A DNA stretch of 64,000 nt from Epiperipatus broadwayi (GCA_028023455.1 JAQFVV010006231.1:9626036-9690035); one strand, 5' to 3'; counted from the stretch's first letter, positions 14,191 through 27,589 are shown. The notes: a model not told the origin generated them from the sequence alone. Made by a program: numbers and translations.

Positions 14191-15631
14191 ATAAAAAGAC
14201 TTACATAATAATAAAAAGTTTTTATAATTCAAAATAATTAATCAAAACCCTATGCAGTTTATTCTCAACTGAATAAAAAAAAAACCTCAACTGGAACTAC
14301 TTAACTTAAGAGCCACTTGACAGTTCAAACATCACATAATCTCCTTAGTAATTAACTACAATTATTACAAACAATATATATATATATATGAACATAAATT
14401 CAAAATATTCCATCGAGGAATTAAGAAAAACAATAACGAATAATCATTTACCAATTTCTTTTTCTATTATTTAAATTTTACAATTTTATAGCATACTTCA
14501 ACTGAAATATTTGAAACAACAACAACAACAACAAATAAACCATTCAAGTTTTATTTTGATTTTTTCTAACTTTTAATCAAACTTATTTTTAAAGTAAGTG
14601 AAAGATCCCCAAAAGTTATTTCTCCTCGACTATTTTGAAATATTGCTTGAATTTATCTGGTCTCCAAGGATTTAGTTCTCCACCTGCTCCATATTCAAGA
14701 AATCCTCAAATTTAGAAAACATATTTTACCAAACTTCTCAGACTTGATAAATTAGCCATTATGATATAATGACACTGGAAGATCTATGCGAAAGATAATT
14801 TTTCATATTTTTAAAAATATAAGAACCAATCACAGCTTGTAAAGAGAAAAACCAATCGAATATTTTAGTAAGATATATATAAATATAGCAAAAAATTAAA
14901 ATTCAATTTTAGTTTGTAGATTAAAACAAATCCATTACAATTATATATATATAAATAGAGAGTAGAATAACTTGATTATCTTGCAAAAATAAATAAATAA
15001 ATAAATATGCATTTATAATAATAAAAAAAAAGAAGCTAAACTACAAGTAAATATTTATAAGAAATATTAATAAGAAAATAATGAACAATTAATAATGGAG
15101 AGGATCCTCATTCTTCATGCATTCACAGAAAGTCACAAATAAAACCCTTTCACATGTTCAACAATGTACAAATGATTAAACATGATGGCCAATTTCTATA
15201 CTACTATATTAAATAATGCATTTTATATAATTAAAATATGATGTTAGTATCATCTAAAAATTTAAAAGAAAGGCTATGCTTACTTTTCTATGTTTGATCA
15301 TTCATTGAAAAAAAAAATCCTTAAAAGAGGACTCTGAATGCATGCTGATAGGGTCTGTTGTGACAAATTGGTTTGTGATTTATTTATTAATTTTAAAGAA
15401 CTTTTAAATTTTATATTTTTTTATCAAGAGATGGAGCTATGTCCAAAAAAGTTTTGATATGCATGGTGGTCAACATTTCAATTTAGATGTCTAGAAAGTT
15501 GTTTTCTAGAAAGTATATCTCATTCAACTTAATTTTTTTCATGCAATTAGTTCATTTCTGCTGAAAAAAAATATATCCGAAATTGTTAATATTGTATTAA
15601 CAAACAATTTAACCTTATATATATATATATA
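14191..15631. other. No gene seen; simple repeats
   Basis: AT-rich with (AAC)n at about 14514-14535, (TA)n at about 14373, 14942 and 15617, and AAAT repeats at about 14990-15005. No coding or mobile-element signal was recognised. Confidence 0.55.
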
Positions 15632-15639
15632 ACCTGTGC

Positions 15640-16192
15640 CAGGGCCTTTCAGAAAAAATGCAAGGCCTGGGCAACAAATATTTTAGAGGCCCTTCAAAAT
15701 TTAAAATAAAAATGTGGGGAGAGAAAAAACAAGTTTTTATTTACAGGGCCGAAAACAGGACTCCGGAAGCAGTTAGTTATGAGTCACAGAAACGAGCAAG
15801 CAGATCAGATCCATATAGTACTTGGTTAGGGTAGATTCACTCTAGCACTATTAGTATCATAAAACAGCACAGAACTGACTGACAGGGAGCTAATACTACC
15901 AGTTCTGCCGGTCGCCAAGTGCTGCAATTATTTTCATCGCAGAGTCATCAAATTGGCACCTCATCTCTAAACTGGCTTACAGTTTCGATTCATGGTATGC
16001 CTGCTTGAAAAAGTTTTTCTCAAATATTTTTTTGGGGGAATTTAACTGTAAAATTAAGGCTGTTCTCTGAGCCATGACAACGCTTTGCTTTCTCCTACAT
16101 TTTTGTTTAACATATTGAGTTGCCAAGTTGAGGCCCCTAATATTGAGGCCCAGGATAGCTGCCCCTCATGTCCTCCCCTCTAATTGGCCCTG
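15640..16192. mobile_element. Small non-autonomous hAT-like element
   Basis: The 553-bp segment starts CAGGGCC and ends GGCCCTG, an inverted-terminal motif common in hAT elements. It is flanked by an imperfect 8-bp duplication, ACCTGTGC on the left (15632-15639) and AACTGCGC on the right (16193-16200), matching 6 of 8. It is visibly more GC-rich than its surroundings, with GGCC-rich subterminal tracts (GGCCTGGGCAAC, GAGGCCCAGG). No transposase coding was seen inside. Confidence 0.7.
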
Positions 16193-16289
16193 AACTGCGC
16201 TATATGTGTATTATGTAGATATGCACTTAGAATATATATGTAGGCAAGATAATGCAACTTAAATTTAGGTAAAAAGAAAAAAAAATACC

Positions 16290-16690
16290 TAGCTTAAGGT
16301 TCTTTCTTATAATCCATTCATTCAGCATTCATTGTCATCCAGTTTTCTGAATTATCAATTGCTCGTTCTATGAGTCTATCATAGCCTTTTAAATTTTTTA
16401 ATGATCATATTTTTTTTAAGAGGAGTACACCAAATGTCATTGGCTGCTGATCTCTAGAGAAGACTTGCTTTGATTTTCTCTTCATATAATATAATTATAA
16501 AGTCTTATTTGTTGATTTAAGGCATTTTTAGATTTAATGAAGCATTCTAAGTTGGAGTCAAATTCCTCCAAAGTGCTATTCATGGCCTCATGATACAAAA
16601 TCAGTTTCTTCAGTTTTTTGATGTCCAGATTTTCTCTACAGGTTTGTTGACTTTAGTTAATTCTTCCATGTGAGGCATTTTTATCCAAAG
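16290..16690 (-). pseudogene. Unassigned decayed coding-like stretch
   Basis: The minus strand reads ENLDIKKLKKLILYHEAMNS, TLEEFDSNLECFIKSKNALN and QQIRLYNYII before a stop, then in another frame GYDRLIERAIDNSENWMT. The helical, charged composition is unlike the low-complexity translations elsewhere and resembles an N-terminal gag-like or coiled-coil segment. I do not recognise a family. It sits just outside the small hAT-like element. Confidence 0.3.
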
Positions 16691-16699
16691 GTCAACAAA

Positions 16700-17356
16700 A
16701 TAATGTATTACTTATTGAAGTTAGTATTATGATAATTCTTTGATCTATAGATTGCTACAATGATTCCAATTGAAAATGTATGTAGCTGTAAATTAAAAAA
16801 GATATTTTTCTGATAAGATTAGAAAAATATATGTTATTTTGCTAAGCAAATGTACAGAAAAATGAACTGAGAAAGGGAGAGTAAGCTCACAGTTGACAAT
16901 TCTTTGAATTCTTCCACAAAATGGTTAATTATTGCACTAAAAAAAAAAATTCATACTAAAGTTTTATTTGATTAAAATTCATAATCTTATAATATTTATG
17001 TGACATTATTTAGAATTAAAAAGCAATGTTTAATAATGTGCTTTTAATTATACTGTTGTGACCATAAAGACTTGTTTGTTACTTGTTAACAGTGTAAGAG
17101 TAACCAAATAATAGAACTGTACATTACAGAATCACAACCAAGCAGTTAATTTGAAAAAATAAAAATTCTACTGAATTAAAAAAAAAAAATCTCATGCATT
17201 CTATGTTTGCATATTATAATGAATATTTAAGTTTTTTTTTGGCCACAAAATGTCATATTTTATTAAGTGTAGTAGCCATTTTTTTTGAAATGACTTAAAT
17301 TTTTTATGAATAGTGCAATATTTGTGAAGAGAAAAACACAAACTATTTAAATAAAT
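16700..17356. other. No gene seen
   Basis: AT-rich with several A runs (16940, 17181) and no recognisable structure. Confidence 0.55.
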
Positions 17357-18058
17357 ATTAAAAGTATGAAAATAATATTTATTTTATAAAGCACAGATGG
17401 TACTGAAATTAAATTGAGAGACTGCAAAACTCTCAAGCGCTTATGACTATTAACACCCAATCAGATCGCAAGCACTGAGACAGAGAATTTGACAAGAGTG
17501 GTTCCACCCTCTTCTTTACTTGTCTTTCTATATATCCAAGCCAGTCTAAAGTACTTAGATCTGAAAGCATGAGTCTTAAATATCTTCACACTCAACTCAC
17601 TGAATTCAAATTACAAACATACAGCGTGAAATCTTTTTGTTTACTACACAGTAGTTTTTCGTGTTATAACTTGCAGCAATATATGTAAATAATATTTATT
17701 TTATAAAGTGCAGATGGTATTGAAATTAAATTGAGAGACTGCAAAACTCTCAAGCGCTTATGACTATTAACATCCAATCAGATGGCAAGCACTGAGACAG
17801 AAAATTTGACAAGAAAAGGGTGGTTCTACCCTCTTCTTTACTTGTCTTTCTATATATCCAAGCCAGTCTAAAGTACTTAGATCTGAAAGCGTGAATCTTA
17901 AATATCTTCACACACAACTCACTGAATTCAAATTACAAACATACAGCGTGAAATCTTTCGATTTACTACGCAGTAACTTGCAGCGATATATGTAAATAAT
18001 GTCAAATTCTCTGTCTCGGTGCTTTGCGATCTGATTGGATGTTAATTAAAAGTATGAA
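17357..18058. repeat. 317-bp tandem duplication with inverted cap, bounded by 14-bp direct repeats
   Basis: Unit 1 (17371-17687) and unit 2 (17688-18000) are about 93% alike, each with TTGAGAGACTGCAAAACTCT and TATATATCCAAGCCAGTC. They are followed at 18001-18046 by the reverse complement of an internal part of the unit (GTCAAATTCTCTGTCTCGG). The whole block lies between two copies of ATTAAAAGTATGAA (17357-17370 and 18045-18058). No coding capacity was seen. It may be a foldback or satellite-like transposon copy. Confidence 0.8.
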
Positions 18059-18557
18059 TGTTTTGCAAATTTGAATTGCATCTTCATCATACAAAATTTA
18101 TTATTAACTGCATGAAACTCATATTTAAAAAAAAAAAAAAACTGCAAATACATATATGCTGATAGTTTTGATTTGAGTGAAATTAGCATTCATAAAGATT
18201 TTAATCCAAAATTAATTGACTAAATCATTTTAGCTAATATTTACACTGTACACAATTTAAAATTATTAATAAAATTAATAAGTATATGACCAAAATTTAT
18301 TTCTATTTTTTATGCTAAATGAAATTTTCATTTTTTTTTTGTTTCTATATTTTTATACATTAGCAATAACACCCGCTATTATGAGATATTTTAAAATTGA
18401 ACAAGTAGATTATTATTAATTTAGATTTTGTAATTTTTGATCATATATAGTTCACTATTATTTGTGTAATCCATTAAATCATTTTTTTTTCAAAATAATT
18501 ACAATAACTAAATTGCAATATTAATGATCATAATTTTTGCCCCAAGACAAATAATGT

Positions 18558-18670
18558 TTATAAAAAATGAGGATTGCCAATTCCTCAACAAGCTTTGTAA
18601 TAAATGCTTAGCCAGAGAAAGCATTTATTACAAAGCTTGTGGAGGAATTGGCAATCCTCATTGTTTATAA
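18558..18670. repeat. Near-perfect 52-bp-arm hairpin
   Basis: The left arm (18558-18609) and right arm (about 18619-18670) are reverse complements with three or four mismatches. They include GAGGATTGCCAATTCCTC and AAGCTTTGTAATAAATGC and are separated by a loop of about 9 bases (AGCCAGAGA). It is a compact foldback, possibly a miniature transposon. Confidence 0.85.
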
Positions 18671-19436
18671 CTTACAAGCTTAAGAGAATAGGGTCATGTG
18701 ATCTATGACTCTAATTTTGATTATTTAATGTTTATAAGAATTTTAACCCATAAAAGTGAATAAATGCAGTATACAGTTTTTAAACTAATATACACATTTT
18801 AAAATTTATTACTGTATTAATATATTTGGTTATTGTGTGTCATTAAAATATGATTTTGATTATTTATTATATTGAATGAAACACTTTTTTTTTTAGTTTT
18901 GTAATCATTAATGATGAAAATCTTTACTTTGGATATGTCATTAATGAATGCTGATTCTCTTGCAAGGATATTCATTAATCATATTTTAAATTTATAATCA
19001 AAACATTGTATATATTGTGTACTGTATTGTGTATTACAAATAATTCCAGTACAAAAGTCTCTATTTTGCTTTTTGATAGCATAATTTTAATAACTATCCT
19101 ATGGTGTCATCAATTTTATTAAATGGTCACTAAAAAAAATTTGAAATTTTTTGTACAATCATTATAGTAAATAATCAAGTGTAATTCAAAATAGTGGGTA
19201 CAAATTGAAGATGATCACTACTATAAAAGATTAAGTGCTAAGTGGGGTATAGGTGCATTTAAGTATAAGATTTGTTTAAGTTACCAATACAAAAAAAAAA
19301 AAAAGATACATATTTCAAACATTTTGTTTTTGGAAATGTTTTAAATTAAATTTCATATTTTCTATTTTAATTTCAAAAGATATAATTCATATAAATGTAA
19401 TAAAAATACATTTTTTAAAGCAAATATAATTTTTTT
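18671..19436. other. No gene seen
   Basis: AT-rich, stops in all frames, A/T homopolymers only. Confidence 0.55.
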
Positions 19437-19545
19437 CTACACTACAGGCTTTTTCATACCTGCACTTATATGTAATATATAGGGGGTTTGAACTCAGACT
19501 TTCACATGACCCTCAACCATCCATGCTATTTCATACCGCTGATAC
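19437..19545. repeat. Dispersed repeat, copy A
   Basis: CTACACTACAGGCTTTTTCAT, then GGGGGTTTGAACTCAGACTT and CACATGACCCTCAACCATCC. The same sequences occur at 61242-61375, where the first part is inverted relative to the second. The GGTTTGAACTC core resembles a tRNA B box, but no A box is evident. Confidence 0.7.
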
Positions 19546-20884
19546 ACTTGATCACACACATGTCGACATATAATAAAAAACTAGCTCTAATGTCTATTTT
19601 CAAACACACCCAAGAAGATATTTGAATGGAAATGTTTGCACAAAAGATTAAATATAAAATTAAGTCATCAAAAGAAAACAAAATGTGGTTATTCTTGACT
19701 ACATTAAAACAGCCAATTATTCTTACAATAAGAAATAACCGATAATCATCTAAAAACAAAAGGATATATTTAAAATTTTAAAATAATTAGAACTGAGCAA
19801 GTAAAATCTTACATTGTTTATCCAGATAAAACTTTTGCTTACTGAAAACACTAATTTCCAAAACAAATTTTAAATATTAATCATAAGATGTAAAAGTAAA
19901 AAAAGAAAAAAGGTTTATCAGTTTTAAAACCACAAAAGTTGTTTTAATTTATAAACATGAAAATCATGAAAAATGTTGTTAAATATTCATTAGCAGATAT
20001 TTACAAATTAAAAACCAAAAGATGTCCTTCATTTTATTAAAAAAAATTTAAGAGCTATTTTCAATTAAAGAACAAGACATTTAATTGTTTAAGATTAAAA
20101 ATCATATTAATTATGAATAAAATATATAAATTATTATTTTTTCATAAGAATCTCAAACTTTTGTGTTTATTTAACTATTTCTTTTTGATTTTATATAAAT
20201 ATATGAATATCCCAAAATGTCCCCCCCCCCCATTTAAAAAAATTATTTAATTCATAATTACATTACCCTTTTTTTTTTGCTAAACTAAACCCTATATATA
20301 TATATATCAATATTTTCATTTGCATATTTTTGTATTGTATGTTTTCACATTAATGTCTGAATTATGCCTTGACACAAATTATAAAAAATAACTGAAATCG
20401 AGGTCGACATTTTTACATATATGAAGAAATTGTATGAAATATTAATATTCACAAATTAATTATTTTACATCAATGTATAAGAATAAATGCTACAATTTTA
20501 TTATGCACGTCTACCTTAATTGTTATTAACATTATTCCTATAAAAATTTAATTTGTGTTATTTATTAATTGAACAATCAAGTGTAAAAAAAAACAACGAC
20601 TTTAATTACAAATATTTAAAAAAATTAGACTCTAGATAATATTAATTAAACCCAATGGGGCATTTTATAAATACAATTATATATATATATAATAGATTCA
20701 ACAAAACTATGAAACTTGTACAGCATTAGAAGATAACGACAGCAGCTTTTCACTTGATTGCTAAACAACATGCTGCACCAAATTGTGTTATGGTAGTGGT
20801 GAGCAATAGCACTATTACTTATGATTAAATATTATTATCAAATGTTATTTGATCACTAACGATTTTACATCATCAGATATCAGA
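19546..20884. other. No gene seen
   Basis: AT-rich with 11 C at 20221-20231, (TA)n at 20291-20306 and 20680-20692. No coding or mobile-element motifs were recognised. Confidence 0.55.
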
Positions 20885-21540
20885 AGTGAGCAAAAAGTTT
20901 AGACTTTGTGGCTAATTATTCCAAAGTATAAATTTATAAAATGTGCTATAACGCATGAACACACAAAGCTGAAGACAGAGAAATCTTAATACAGATTGAT
21001 ACAAACTAAATATCTGTATCTAGGTATGTGGCTAAGGGCTTTCGAGGGCCAGACTCCTCATATTCATAGCCATCTTGTAAATAAATAAATTGATTAAGAG
21101 CGATGCAAATTTATGCAAATGAGATAGTTACGTATTCCATTTCCTGGAGATCTTATAACAAGTCTTTTCTGTTTATAGAATTGTTATTTGCAGAGAGCTA
21201 CATGATCTCAAGAGAAAGATAAAATTTAGAAGCTTACTTTATCACTAAATATAACAACTCTATAAATAGAAAAGACTCTTGTTATAAGATCTCCAGGAAA
21301 TGGAATACTAACTATCTCATTTGCATAAATTTGCATCGCTCTTAATCAATTTATTTATTTACAAGATGGCTATAAATATGAGAACCCTGACCATCGAAAG
21401 CACTTAGCCACATACTGAGATACAGATATTTAGTTTGTATCAATCTGTAATAAGATTTCTTTGTCTTCAGCTTTGTGTGTTTTAGCGCATTTTATATTTT
21501 ATACTTCATATATCAGAAGGAAACTTTGCTCTAAAGAAAA
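20885..21540. mobile_element. Large foldback element with ~250-300-bp arms
   Basis: Left arm from about 20885 to 21186 and right arm from about 21248 to 21540 are reverse complements over their whole length at roughly 90% identity. They share CACAAAGCTGAAGACA, TACAAACTAAATATCTG, TTAAGAGCGATGCAAATTTA and ATCTCCAGGAAATGG with its complement. The spacer is about 60 bases. No transposase is encoded. The structure fits a non-autonomous foldback or MITE; the outer boundaries are fuzzy. Confidence 0.8.
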
Positions 21541-21714
21541 TATATAAAAAGCTGTTAAGCTGACTGAATTTGTCAATAACTCAATATATAATTTCACCAT
21601 CTAAGAGTCATTTCGAATCAAAATTCTCCCTTTGGATATTACACCAAGAATCTGCAATTGAAGAATTATAGCATAAAAAGTGAAATTCTTATAAAATTCG
21701 AACACCCCCCCCCA

Positions 21715-21976
21715 CCAGATCCATCAATAAAGCTAGATGAATGTGATCTTCCAGATGCAACTGGAGTCTCATCAACAGATTAAGAACAATACATATTGGT
21801 GTTACACTCATTTGCTTTATAAATGGAATTTATCAGCCACTGATCTATACAAATGTGAGCAAACACAATCCATGAACTATATGGTTAATGACTGTCAAAT
21901 CTATGAAAACAGTGATAGAAATGAAGAACTTAGTGATTCTATCTCCTGGCTGAAATCTATACAAGTCCATTTATGA
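21715..21976 (+). pseudogene. LINE ORF2 C-terminal fragment (jockey-like end)
   Basis: The open frame 21737-21976 reads THLLYKWNLSATDLYKCEQT, QSMNYMVNDCQIYENSDRN, then SDSISWLKSI and a stop. This matches the C-terminal block of many non-LTR elements: leucine-rich LHKWN, a CxCG cysteine pair, QTMxHIVxxCPL, then a DAIxWLxS end. One of the usual cysteines is replaced. No RT domain survives upstream, so it is an isolated 3' remnant. Confidence 0.65.
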
Positions 21977-24914
21977 TATTAGTAAGCTGTTAAAAACATC
22001 CGAATGATAAATAAATATATTTTATTCCTTAGCCATAATATTTTCTAATTGCCTTCAGACAGAGGAATTAACATACCTATTCACAGTTGTGGCTGAGTAT
22101 GAATGCATAAGAAAATGATCTTTTATCAATATCTATTCATCATTAATATCAAATGTTTCTTTTTCTTTAACAACTCTGAACTACTTATCATTAAGTTTTT
22201 GTTTCTTAACTGAACTCATTCCATATAAAATATCTGCTTTGTAAAATAATATTTATTTTCAATGAAATTATTCATCAATGCAGTATTTTTAATAAAGTTA
22301 GAGCAAAAACATGATCTTTAATCCCATATAATATAGTAGTCATAACAATTTTATTATGATTAGTTATTTTTAAATGCAATAAGCCCCCTCCCCCACTCTT
22401 TATTATTTGTTTTCGAACTTTTGTATGGGTGCCAAACACCAATGAATTGTACTAAACACTATATAATTTATGTTTTAATAAATATATACACAGTAAAGAT
22501 ATGTATATCCATAATAAATAACAAAAAATGCAATAATGTATTTATAATAAGGTATGCGTGTGAAAGAACGAGGAGCAAAAAAAAAAAACAAACAAATAAC
22601 ATTCACAAATGATTTCAAAACTTACTGAAATCTAGACATTCTCACTTGATTTCTCTCTTTCAGTCAAAAAAAAAGATGAAACATCATTTTCTGCATAATT
22701 TCTTGCGATATTAAATTAATAAATTGCAAACGTGCTTGACTGAAAAATAGTAGCAACCATTTTTTTTGTGATTTGCGATCACAACGCAACTTTGTACAAT
22801 AAAACTGGAATAAAAATTATATTATATACTACTATTTGAATTTAGAGGAGCAATTTCATAAACGTGAATGGTGCTGATGTGGTTATAACTGTGTCCCTAA
22901 GTGGGTGAGCCTAAATAAAAACTACCATTATACTATCAATATAAGTACACATAATTTTGAACCATGAAATTTGAAATAATGAATATTGTGGACTATTATT
23001 AGTATTACAAGAGAAAACTATTTAAGAACTAAATTCCCTATAAAGATGTTTTTTTTAAAACAGAATTTCACAAATTATTTCCAAGTTATTTATAGATTTG
23101 GAATTTTAACTATTTTTTTCACAGCTTTATCTATTACATGTCATTGTTCAGTCCCAAATTTCATTATCATTTAATTACAAAATAATTATTAGGATTAGTT
23201 TATAAATTTCTTCTGTATCATAAATATTAAAATTCCTTTCATCTATATATAATGTCTATTCTGGTCAATTCTCTTCATTTTTTAAATTTATCATGGGAGT
23301 AAAAACATAGAAAAATAAAGAACATTAAATAAATAAATAAATAATCAAATGGTTTTATTGCTTGAGAAGTCACAAGAAGTTTGAACACTGGAAGTTCTGG
23401 AACTCAAATTAATATGAGGATCTTAAATTCCAAAGTCTGATACCTTATTATTGCACTAAGTCACATAAAGCAATATTGAACCCACTACAGTAAATGAAAT
23501 GAGAACAAAAAACAGTAATGGTATGGATGTGCACAAAAAATGCTTCAGGTGATCAAAACAAATATTGAATTGGGCAGCACCAGAAAACAAAAAGACAACA
23601 TACAAAAAGGAAAAAAAATTATAAAATAAAATTTGTGGGAATATTTATGATTTGACAAAGAGCACGATGATTGGGAATCAGAATAACAGAGCATTAGAGA
23701 TAGATAAGAAGAGAGTTTACAGAAAATTTTAATAATAATTTGATTTTAAAATTTTGCTTTAATTCCTTTTTTTAAATATTTCTAACCAAAATATCTATTT
23801 TAATTTGAATTTAGAATGTCACAAAATACTGAACTACTCCCCCCACCCCAATCCATAACTTTCTAAATGTTTTTTTTTTGAGCATTCATATTTCTGTAAA
23901 ATCCATTTCTCTTTACTTCATCCACAAATGCTATTTCCTCCTTAACAAAAAATTAAGGCAGCCATTTGCATTTTTAATTTTTCTTCTAAATACTAAAAAA
24001 AAATAAAAATGTTTTCATTATTTCAATATACTCAGTGTTTATATACTTGCTAGAGATCATTTAGGAGTTAATTTTTTACTAATTGTGAATAACAAAAAAG
24101 AAAATTATCAGAAGAAAGAACATTAACTGTATGTCTTGCACGATTTAATGCAGTGATAGAATGGCACTCTGAAAATCAAGATTCATGGATAACAGCTTTA
24201 GCTTTATAAACTTTCGCTGGTTGAATTTATGAACTCCCAAGCAATAATATTAATCAAATCAAAAGTAAATCTGAAATTAAGGACTTTTAAACAAAACAAT
24301 AAGTTAAGCATATTTAATATTTAAATTTTAATCTTGAAATGTTATATGCATCTATTATATAAATTAATATACAGCTAGGATGGTAAGTTAGAAGGATTGA
24401 CTTGAAAGCTAAAGATTGATGGACTGAAGCTCAATATGTCATTTCTGGTGTGCAAACGTCACATGACTTCTTAAACCAATTAATCCATGTGATTAAATTA
24501 CAGAAACTTAGCATTTAAATTTAGTATAGCTAGGTATGCTTTAACTGATACAAAATGAATTACTGTATTGTGAAAAAAATAACAAGTAAACATTAAAAAT
24601 AATTTTTATTATTTAAGATATATTTCTAATATATTTATGTAATATAATTTTAATGATAGCCTAATAAAATACAAGTTATCTCCCTTATTATCTGAATCTT
24701 TATCTCTTTCAACTTTATTATTATATAAAAATATAATTTATTCTTTATTCTAATTTGGAAATCCATTTATCCAAAAATTACATTTATTATATTATCTATA
24801 TTAATTTATATATGTCATCTGAATTATAATTACTGTTAATAAGTTTAATATTGATATACAAAAAAAAAAGTCAATAAATATATACAAATTAAAGTAACAG
24901 ATTTTATATGTGTC
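21977..24914. other. No gene seen
   Basis: AT-rich with C-rich tracts near 22386-22397 and 23838-23850, AAATA repeats at 23326-23345 and several homopolymers. A possible decayed tRNA-like stretch lies near 23395-23470, too weak to list separately. Confidence 0.5.
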
Positions 24915-26740
24915 AATAGGTGGCAGTACATTCCAATTAGATTTCGATTGGATAGGTGCTTGGGGGATAGTTTATTTGTAGTTACAAAACTTATAGATAG
25001 ATTCGAGTAGAAATCCAGGTAGATAGTTATATATGGTTTTTATAGATATAGAGAAGGCATATGATAGAGTAAACAAAAATAGATTATGGGTAAGTTTAGT
25101 AACTTTGGGAATGGATGAAGCTTTAGTGGATCGTATTAAGAGATTGAAAATAATTACTATATATATATATATATCAATTACGAAATATAGAATCGGTTAA
25201 AGTTAAAAATAAGATAGGACTAAGACAATAATGTCCTATGTCACCTATTTTGTTTTTGTTATATTTGAAAAAAAAATGAAGGCAGCAATAGAAAGACTAG
25301 GAAGAGGAGTAGAGATATCATTAATAGGTGGCAAGGGAGTATATACATTATCAGGTCTTTTATTTGTGGATGTCTTCTTGTGCACAAAAAGTAGGGTAGA
25401 TATGGAAGTTATGCTGAAGACATGCACAAGGGTGGGTAAAAAGATGGGGATTAAATTTAGTGAGGAAAAATCAAAACTAATGACGATTAATACGGGGAAA
25501 GAAATAATTTTTATTGGGGGCTATAAAGTTAAGTGTGGTGTTCAGATATAACTATTTGGAAATCAATCATCTTAAGTAATCAGAAAAATTTCTTGGATGA
25601 AAGGGAGAAAAAATTGATAAATGAAGCACAGAAAAGAAAGGAATTGAAAAAAAATTAAACAGTGTTTTCATATAATAAATATGATGTAGCTAGAATTGTA
25701 TGGAAGGAAATGGCAGTAGCAGGATTAACATATGGTAACGATGTGTTATGTGTTAGTAGAGGGATGTTAGATTACTAAGAAAAAATATAAAGAGAAGTAG
25801 GAAGACATGCTTTAGATGCAGATATGTGGAGTCAAAGAAGGCAATTCAAGGAGAGATGGGATGGTCAAGTTTTTATATGAGAGATGCAAAAAGCAACATG
25901 AAAATGTTTGGTAGATTATAATTTTTAGATAATAAGAGAATAGCCAAAATAGTATTTAATTGGGTTATCAGTAAAGAACAGGCAAGAAAATGGATGAGAA
26001 AGGTAGTACGGTATGCAGATTTGGATAAAGAATTTATGTAAGTATACTTATACAAAAGATGGGATGATTGTGTTAGAAAAATTGTTGGGTGTTATAGTGG
26101 CAAGAAATAGGATAGAAGAATAGATGCTTTAATAAAAAATAGGGAGTTAGAGAGATGGAGAACTAGTATGGAGAGTAAAAAGAGTTTAAATATATATAAA
26201 AATAAATAGAATATTGGGTGCAAATTAATTTATGATAATATCAAGAAAAGTAGTTTGCTGTTTAAGGCTCAAACAGGATGTTTAGCAACAAGGTAATATA
26301 TACATAAATGGAAAATGTGGATGATTTAGTCTGCAAGTTATGTAGGGAAGGCATAGAAAATATTAAGCATCTGTTAATTGAATGTAAATGCCTGCAAGCA
26401 GAAAGGATACAAATAATAAGGTTGTGGAAGAATGAATATAAACAAAGTGATTATAAAGAAAGTGGGTTCTTGGTTTTTATGCTGGGTTTGGGAAAATATA
26501 AAGGGGATTTAGATATAAAGGCTATAGAGTTGACAAAGATAATGTTGTGAAAATAGGATGGAGCAGGATAGAGAAGAATATGGAAAAAACCTAGGGTGGG
26601 GAATGGAAGGTAAGATGACTAACAGATTTCTCTGAGCATAGTGATTGAGAGATTCCTGATTCCGAAAAAGGAGAATCACATTGCATGCATATTTAGTGGC
26701 TGGATTCAATAGTATTGAGGAGTGTGCACTGAAAAGCAAA
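24915..26740 (+). mobile_element. Non-LTR retrotransposon ORF2 remnant (third LINE family)
   Basis: Plus-strand reverse transcriptase, decayed but ordered. DSLFVVTKLIDRF near 24969, then VFIDIEKAYDRVNKNRLW near 25040-25085 (RT palm with its first aspartate), CPMSPILF near 25232, LSGLLFVDVFLCTKSRVDME at 25348-25410 (the FADD box reads FVDV), KKMGIKFSEEKSKLM after it, LTYGNDVLCVSRGML near 25728, and a cysteine cluster VCKLCREGIENIKHLLIECK at 26325-26385. A (TA) insertion near 25157 and many stops break the frame. A copy of its tail occurs at 41374-41600. The clade is not assigned. Confidence 0.8.
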
Positions 26741-27589
26741 CTGTTGCTGCACTATTAATTATTTTTGTGGACTGAAAGAAAGGACTTTTTATAAAGAATA
26801 TTATAAAAAAAAATGTTTCCTATGATAAAAAATCTTTGTTTCACCAAGCTTATATATATATACAACTACATATAGATAATGAAGTTGAAAAAAGAAAAAG
26901 AAATAAAAGATAAAACTTCTATGCTACTCATTTAAAAACCAATAAAATATGGGACATAGTAAAAAATTGAAGTTTTTTTAAAAGATACACGCTTTACTTA
27001 TTTCATTAATGCAGAATGATTTGTAATGTGCCTAGCAAAATGGCACAGTGTGAGAATAGCAAGCTCAATTGTTAAAAGATTCCTTACATTAGTTACATTA
27101 TGCCCAGGCTGTTCTTATAATGTTTAAATATAACATATTTCCTGAAGAGATGATTAGATGTAATAAATAACAATTTGTAACCAAATTAAGGTTTTTTTTT
27201 ATCTAGGATGTTGTACTTTCACAGTATCTGTGTTTATTTTTTGGTATAACTTTATTTATATAATTCTACAGTTTGCTGCTAGAATGCATAGCCATATACA
27301 TGTGAGAATAAAGTATCAAAATCAAAATTTGGACATGTGTAGCTAGACAAAATACATGGGTTTTAAACTGCAGAGTTTGACTGCACTAAACCTCACAGAG
27401 CAAAATTAGGGAGACATCGTATTAATTAAATATAAATATTCTTTTTTAATCACATTTGCAAACATAACTATTTCTGAGTGATGTTTATATTTAATAATGA
27501 TAATTAGTGATTGTATAACTTTTCACAATGACATAATTATAATTCACATAACTGATATTATTTGTTTGTACTAGAAACCGTTCTCTACA
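26741..27589. other. No gene seen
   Basis: AT-rich interval between two LINE remnants. Stops in all frames; no repeat ends recognised beyond a short (TA) run at 26852-26861. Confidence 0.5.

Noticed and set aside
14514-14535. CRISPR-like or other short regular repeat
   Set aside because: It is a simple (AAC)n microsatellite with no spacers.
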